This document shows, piece by piece, positions 5,961 to 9,342 of a stretch of 9,342 nt of DNA. Source of the stretch: M3007 sp038327555 (GTDB lineage: Bacteria; Bacteroidota; Bacteroidia; Chitinophagales; Saprospiraceae); assembly GCA_038327555.1 (NCBI GenBank), contig JBBQLD010000167.1:1-9342 (forward strand). Reading direction: 5' to 3'. The translations under genes and the position numbers were made by a program. The first letter of the stretch is position 1. Every line of letters begins with the position of its first letter. Below the pieces are notes generated by a model that had not been told where the DNA came from, did no database searches, and was given only the letters and a program-made list of their open reading frames with translations.

Positions 5961-6545
5961 CTACCAGTTGGGTTCAGTCCGTTGGCCTATTACACGCACT
6001 TGAATCCCGGTCACGTTGATAGAGGTATTGCCTTTCCAAATCATTACGAATCCTTTATCCTGCACCCCCCAAGAGTTATTAATGTAGGGATCTTTGCAGG
6101 AGAGGAGAATTTCATTGTGTTCGCTGTCAAAGTTCCAGCGCCCGGTATCCACTATTTTGCCTTTGATTAGAATGTCAAAAGTTTGATCTTCGCGAAAGTG
6201 AAGCCATTTTGACTGATAATTGTTGTGTATCGTGGTGTCACTGGGTTGGTAGGCCATGTTTAGATGCCACCAGCCAGTGCTAAGATAGGCTTTTTTACTG
6301 GCTGTTGGTGGCGGAAGGACATCTACGGGTACCTGAACCATTTTTGGCGCCTTGTGTATTTGATACGTCCCCTGTATCGTATCGGCTCGTTCTCCTTCTA
6401 TGACATGCGAGGCTTTTATGCCATATTGCTTTTCTTCCTGAGCAGGTGCAGTTTCAGGAGCTGGAGCAGTTGTTTTTTGCAGGTTTTTGCAGGTCAAAAT
6501 GCTTACGGCAAGGACAATAATGCCGAGTAGAATATTAAGTTTCAT
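5961..6545 (-). CDS. Putative lipoprotein, function unknown
   Basis: This 194-residue protein has an N-terminal hydrophobic stretch ending in a possible lipobox (SILTC, Cys19). The Thr before Cys is unusual, so lipidation is likely but not certain. A proline- and glutamate-rich linker follows (~22-40). The rest is probably beta-rich, with tryptophans: GWWHLNMAYQ, KWLHFREDQTFDILIKGKIVDTGRWNFD and GFVMIWKGN. The pattern of a predicted strand, then an extension giving FREDQTFDI, then DTGRWNFDSEHNEILL resembles the lipocalin-like domains of uncharacterised Bacteroidota lipoproteins, though I cannot name a family. Its start is 54 bp from the tRNA-Arg 3' end. The tRNA terminator lies 10 bp before its ATG, and no separate promoter is visible. 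Confidence 0.75.
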   Translation of the reverse strand: MKLNILLGIIVLAVSILTCKNLQKTTAPAPETAPAQEEKQYGIKASHVIEGERADTIQGTYQIHKAPKMVQVPVDVLPPPTASKKAYLSTGWWHLNMAYQPSDTTIHNNYQSKWLHFREDQTFDILIKGKIVDTGRWNFDSEHNEILLSCKDPYINNSWGVQDKGFVMIWKGNTSINVTGIQVRVIGQRTEPNW

Positions 6546-6555
6546 GAATTTTTAG

Positions 6556-6591
6556 AAAAAATCCCTCACCAGCACTACACTGAGGAGGGAT
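6556..6591 (-). terminator. Rho-independent terminator after tRNA-Arg
   Basis: On the minus strand ATCCCTC (6591-6585) pairs with GAGGGAT (6567-6561) across a 17-nt loop, followed immediately by a run of about six T (6561-6556). It lies 8 bp beyond the tRNA 3' end, the expected place for a tRNA terminator, and also within the leader of the lipoprotein gene. Confidence 0.8.
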
Positions 6592-6598
6592 GGTTAAG

Positions 6599-6670
6599 TA
6601 GCTCCAAGTGGAATCGAACCACTATCGGAAGTTCCGGAAACTCCCATTCTATCCGTTGAACTAAGGAGCC
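6599..6670 (-). tRNA. tRNA-Arg (anticodon CCG)
   Basis: A 72-nt cloverleaf can be drawn. The acceptor stem is GGCTCCT against TGGAGCT, with a G1-U72 wobble and a T7-T66 mismatch. The D stem is GTTC/GAAT. The anticodon stem is GGAGT/ACTTC around the loop TTCCGGA, giving anticodon CCG at 6637-6635, which reads the Arg codon CGG. The T arm is AGTGG-TTCGATT-CCACT, with discriminator A at 6599. CCA is not encoded. The promoter lies upstream at 6772-6801 and the terminator downstream at 6556-6591, so it is an independent unit. Confidence 0.95.
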
Positions 6671-6673
6671 TTC

Positions 6674-6755
6674 ACCCGCCATAGCCCTTTAGGGCGTAGG
6701 AGGGTTTTTCCTTATTATCACATCAATGCCCTCCTACGTCAAGACTTCGGCGGGT
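6674..6755. repeat. Nested palindromic element in the tRNA-Arg leader
   Basis: An outer 7-bp inverted pair ACCCGCC (6674-6680) / GGCGGGT (6749-6755) encloses a 10-bp pair CGTAGGAGGG (6695-6704) / CCCTCCTACG (6729-6738). A small side hairpin GCCCTTTAGGGC (6684-6695) also lies inside. All pairs are exact. The element ends three bases from the tRNA 5' end and would be transcribed as its leader. It has the shape of a miniature palindromic repeat rather than a protein gene. Confidence 0.8.
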
Positions 6756-6771
6756 AAAGCGAATCTTGCTG

Positions 6772-6801
6772 CAAAGGTAAAGAAGGTTTGCGCTTTTCAA
6801 A
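6772..6801 (-). promoter_or_regulatory. Promoter of tRNA-Arg
   Basis: Read on the minus strand, TTTG (6801-6798) is followed after 18 bases by TACCTTTG (6779-6772). This matches the Bacteroides -33 TTTG and -7 TAnnTTTG elements with near-normal spacing. The start of transcription would be ~95 bases before the mature tRNA, so the leader would include the nested palindrome. Confidence 0.65.
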
Positions 6802-6849
6802 ACTTGTCACTTTAAACTTGCCAACTTCCAACTCAAAACTTACCAACTC
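6801..6849. repeat. Degenerate AACTT-type 7-8 bp repeat at the acyltransferase stop
   Basis: AACTT/AACTC units begin at 6801, 6815, 6823, 6830, 6837 and 6845, spaced mostly 7 or 8 bp apart. The run crosses the minus-strand stop codon of the acyltransferase gene (6840-6842). It resembles the octamer arrays near 864-2458 in position, right at a gene's 3' end, but has a different unit. Confidence 0.6.
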
Positions 6850-7568
6850 TCGCGAATATCAATTAGTTCCGAGTCAATCCATTGTTTAGTCTCCTTTAGT
6901 AGCTCCTGTGGGTCATCGCTCCAAATTGCTTCGCCGTAGCGGACTTGAACCCGAATTTCGGGCTGGCTAAATCGTCGAAAAAAGTGTGGCAGAAAGGTGT
7001 CTTTCCCAATCCAATGGTCTTCAACAGCGGAATAATCGATCGCAACAGGCACAACAGGGAACCCTTCTTGCGCTGCAAGTTTGAATCCTCCAGGCTTAAA
7101 TGAGGCTGTAGTTAGTTCAGAATGCGTGGTACCCTCCGGGAAAAGCAAAATCGGAAATCCTTCGTGTAATTTTTCAGCAATGCCCGCAAGTGTTTTTTTG
7201 CGACTTTCGGCACTTTCCCGTTTCAAAAAAAGCACCCCCGACACTTTTGCGCCAAATCCAATAATCGGCCATTTGGCCACTTCCGCTTTAGATACGCCAT
7301 ACACTTTGGCATCGTGAACCAAGATTGCCGGATCAAGATAAGAGCGGTGATTGCTCATTAAGATACAAGGGTAATCTGGTGCTGTGCCACTGATCTCTAC
7401 ACGAACCCCAATATTGGGTAATAAATGCCGAGACCAGTATTGCCGAATGCGCATAGATCGACGAATATCGTGGCCCATTAGCAGACTACTTAAGATCATC
7501 TGCCCTATTTTAAAAGAGGTGTAAAAGGCAAAAAAAAGAAAACGCCAAAGGGCGCGGAGTTTTTTCAT
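6840..7568 (-). CDS. plsC: PlsC-like 1-acyl-sn-glycerol-3-phosphate acyltransferase
   Basis: This membrane-associated acyltransferase transfers an acyl chain to lysophosphatidate or a similar lysolipid in phospholipid synthesis. With Met at 7568 (MKKLRALWRF) the protein has 242 residues, the usual size; a Met six codons upstream (7586) is also possible. A hydrophobic, aromatic N-terminal segment (RFLFFAFYTSFKIGQMILSS) anchors it. Motif I is NHRSYLD (residues ~73-79), with the His and Asp of the catalytic NHx4D. Block II is GVLFLKRES, block III is FPEGTTHS (~143-150) and block IV is VPVAI. No membrane-synthesis partner lies next to it. Several PlsC paralogues are common in Bacteroidota, so the exact acceptor, for example lysophosphatidate or an ornithine lipid, is not settled. 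Confidence 0.9.
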   Translation of the reverse strand: MKKLRALWRFLFFAFYTSFKIGQMILSSLLMGHDIRRSMRIRQYWSRHLLPNIGVRVEISGTAPDYPCILMSNHRSYLDPAILVHDAKVYGVSKAEVAKWPIIGFGAKVSGVLFLKRESAESRKKTLAGIAEKLHEGFPILLFPEGTTHSELTTASFKPGGFKLAAQEGFPVVPVAIDYSAVEDHWIGKDTFLPHFFRRFSQPEIRVQVRYGEAIWSDDPQELLKETKQWIDSELIDIRESW

Positions 7569-7586
7569 GGGTAAAAAATGATGCAA

Positions 7587-7952
7587 AAAGCTGTTGCAAA
7601 AGTGGGAAAACTTGAGGAAGATTTTGCAGTTTGCAATAAATTAATATAGTGGATTTTAGCATCCAGAAACCTTACTTTAGCGCAATAAAAAAAAGCATTT
7701 ATTGCTTATATTTTGCATTAATGGTCATTTATAAATAAATATTACGATTTATTAGTTGCTCAAAAACCTGACTTTTATTTTTTTTAGTTCAAACGCTTTT
7801 GCGATAATCAAACTATCTTACCTGCGTCAATTGACGGGTTCGCGACCCATCTTAATCCTCTTGTGCAATAATCCATGAAAAGTAGCCTCGCCAAAATCGA
7901 GGCCACTGACAGTCACACATTTCATTAACACATCAAACAGTTTTTTTCTAAG
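7587..7952. other. AT-rich intergenic region with several hairpins
   Basis: There is no gene. Inverted repeats seen are GCAATAAA/TTTATTGC (7682-7689 and 7698-7705), AATAAAT/ATTTATT (7734-7740 and 7747-7753), the perfect palindrome CGTCAATTGACG (7825-7836), GGGT/ACCC (7836-7839 and 7845-7848), and GCCTCG/CGAGGC (7885-7890 and 7898-7903). A weak promoter-like pair is TTTG (7798-7801) followed 17 bases later by TACCTGCG (7819-7826). If it is used, the last three hairpins would form the leader of the downstream gene. A T run follows at 7940-7946. I recognise no known riboswitch. Confidence 0.6.
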
Positions 7953-7977
7953 ATGAAAAACATTTCGTTCTTATTTT

Positions 7978-7993
7978 CGCCCCCACGCCCCCA
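7978..7993 (+). repeat. 8-bp tandem duplication (CGCCCCCA x2) causing a frame change
   Basis: Two exact copies of CGCCCCCA lie at 7978-7985 and 7986-7993, followed by CG, ten codons into the frame opened by the ATG at 7953. With one copy removed, that ATG reads through FSPPRILGKISGFSVLVLTL into the signal peptide and onward to the stop at 8216-8218. With both present, translation stops at 8001. Confidence 0.7.
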
Positions 7994-8300
7994 CGAATAT
8001 TAGGTAAAATTTCTGGTTTCAGCGTTTTGGTCCTCACCTTGATAATGGCCTTTTCAATCCAATCAGTCCAAATAAATGCCCAATGTTACGTAGGGTGTGA
8101 AAGCGCATCGACAGATCTGCCAGGTGTTCCGATACGCCCTTTTTGTAATGCCGATGGATTTAATGTATCTGCTATTATTGGCACGATGATGGATGTTATT
8201 CAGGAGATATCTATCTAATCATTGAAGCACAGGTTAAGTAAGGGGCCATAGCGTCCCGGTTTAATGGCCAGGTTACGAATAACCCGCTCTATTTTAGTAA

Positions 8301-9342
8301 TATTGTTTATGTTCCCAATGCAAACGCTCCAACTTTAACAGAGATACACAGCTTGGTCAATGGCAGTCGAACGGCAATTTTATTAGATTCAGGAGAACTT
8401 TTCCGGCGACCGTAAGCTCAGAAAATTTCACTTTCCCTTTTATATTCGCCCCCAACTTCTTCTTTGGCGATATTCCGTGGAACGTGTGGGTGGGTGTAGA
8501 AACACTTGATTATAGATCTGGGAATATCACGGTATTAACCCCGGGGGAAATAAATGACCGCAGAGTGTATATCCAAAACATGAATGTTGCAATGGACCGA
8601 GTAGGCATAACCGCCAATGCAGGTATATCCCTCGTCAATTGTAAGCTAAAATCAGTTTCAATCACGAACGTTCCCACCTTAGCTAAGGCGCTTAATTGTC
8701 GTTATTCTGGCATCAAAACCTCCAACTGCCTTCCGCTAAAGGCAGGGAGTATCATCAGGGGCAACTTTATCAATATGAGCAATCCAGGCAATACCAATCC
8801 CATTGGTACCGGAATTCTGTTGGGAGAAGGCTCCAATGCAACCACCACAAACTCGATTGGCTGGATCGTTCAGAACAATTTTATCGATCTGGACCGCACC
8901 CATTGGGGTATCCGTGGGCTAGGGGTGTACCATTCCGGGTTTTATAACAACGACATCGAGATCAAAAACAACAGCCTTTCTAATGTGACCGGAGTAGACA
9001 TTCTGAATACCAGCAGGTTTACGGCAAATTGCAATGACGTACACACCATGGCCACAGAATTCAACGCCATTGGATATCGGCTCAGAAATGTGAATCAGAG
9101 CGATTATATCTGCAACACCACCGACAAACTAAGCACAGGCATAGAATACTCGCTTGGTTGTGAAGGCACTACGCTCAAAGGTTCTGGGCTGAATAACACC
9201 CCGCTGGGATTGTTGCTGCAAAATGATGTGGCGCTTGGTACGCAGGGCTTGGACGGGGCAAATCTGGTGCAAGACCACGGAAATAAATGGGTGGTAAGTG
9301 CTGCGACGCATGAGGCCGCCCTCCAAAATTTAGTAAACCTGT
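8301..9342 (+). CDS. Open 3' segment of the secreted, probably beta-helical protein (partial)
   Basis: This frame is open for 347 codons from just after a stop at 8298-8300 to the window edge, and its composition looks coding throughout. Good protein sequence begins near 8400: FPATVSSENFTFPFIFAPNFFFGDIPWNVWVGV, then TPGEINDRRVYIQNMNVAMDRVGITANAG. Asn- and Gly-rich repeats follow (IIRGNFINMSNPGN, WIVQNNFIDLDRTHWGIR, FYNNDIEIKNNSLSNVTGVDI, RFTANCNDVHTMATEFNAIGYRL). The recurring N-N-x-hydrophobic turns about every 20-25 residues fit a right-handed parallel beta-helix, as in polysaccharide-binding or lyase-like secreted proteins. No catalytic motif is visible. The first ATG in frame is at 8580, but the true N-terminus lies upstream in the broken region. 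The 3' end, probably with a sorting domain, is outside the window. Confidence 0.7.

Larger units (their letters stand above)
7953..9342 (+). pseudogene. Secreted protein gene with broken 5' part, truncated by the window end
   Basis: Coding character continues from an ATG at 7953 to the window end, but in changing frames. MKNISFLFSPP from 7953 soon meets a stop (8001-8003). The following signal-peptide-like ISGFSVLVLTLIMAFSIQ...NAQ (~8009-8077) lies in another frame and continues as CYVGCESASTDLPGVPIRPFCNADGFN to a stop at 8216-8218. Around 8190-8210 the likely sense moves to a third frame: SGDIYLIIEAQVK, a TAA at 8239, then QVTNNPLYFSNIVYVPNANAPTL. At about 8365-8400 it moves again, to the frame that stays open to 9342. 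At least three frame changes and one in-frame stop indicate a decayed gene; long-read indel errors are an alternative. The product would be exported, probably a T9SS cargo whose tail lies outside the window. Confidence 0.65.

Noticed and set aside
8696..8947. 83-codon plus-strand frame
   Set aside because: It overlaps the open beta-helix frame in another phase. Only the latter shows coherent repeated Asn/Gly turns and continues to the window end.

Overview
The window looks like a chromosomal segment from a member of the Bacteroidota, possibly a Saprospiria-type genome (the class is a guess). Three things point there: a secreted GH10 enzyme ending in a type IX secretion (T9SS) sorting domain, promoter-like TAnnTTTG elements of the Bacteroides type, and very few Shine-Dalgarno sequences. 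Nothing here allows a species call.

Layout. Bases 1-510 hold an internally deleted IS3-family transposase remnant, followed by about 350 bp with no gene. From 864 to 2797 lies an iron-sulfur cluster-assembly neighbourhood read on the minus strand: an ISC-type [2Fe-2S] ferredoxin (fdx), then iscX, then a KdsC-like HAD phosphatase. A plus-strand gene for a four-helix-bundle protein (S23 / 23S rRNA intervening-sequence family, related to bAvd) sits between fdx and iscX. Every gap in this block is filled with degenerate 8-bp tandem repeats (ATCACTTC type). They run into the stop codons of fdx and of the phosphatase gene and reach within a few bases of the iscX start. The fdx leader carries a second, unrelated set of tandem palindromes.

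From 3042 to 5171 a plus-strand gene encodes an exported GH10 glycoside hydrolase with an N-terminal carbohydrate-binding-like domain and a T9SS tail. It converges with a minus-strand pair, a putative lipoprotein followed by a DUF5995 protein. Upstream of that pair is a minus-strand tRNA-Arg(CCG) with its own promoter, a nested palindrome in its leader and a terminator. Next comes a PlsC-like acyltransferase on the minus strand. After a 370-bp AT-rich gap with several hairpins, the window ends in a plus-strand secreted, probably beta-helical, protein gene. Its 5' part is broken in several places, its 3' part is open, and it runs off the window.

The best candidate for something undescribed is the array-gene-array unit at about 1811-2458: a four-helix-bundle gene bracketed by octamer repeats and apparently inserted between two genes that are neighbours in classical isc operons. 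A second candidate is an 8-bp tandem duplication at 7978-7993. Removing one copy would join an ATG in frame to a signal peptide, as expected of a slippage switch or a recent frameshift.
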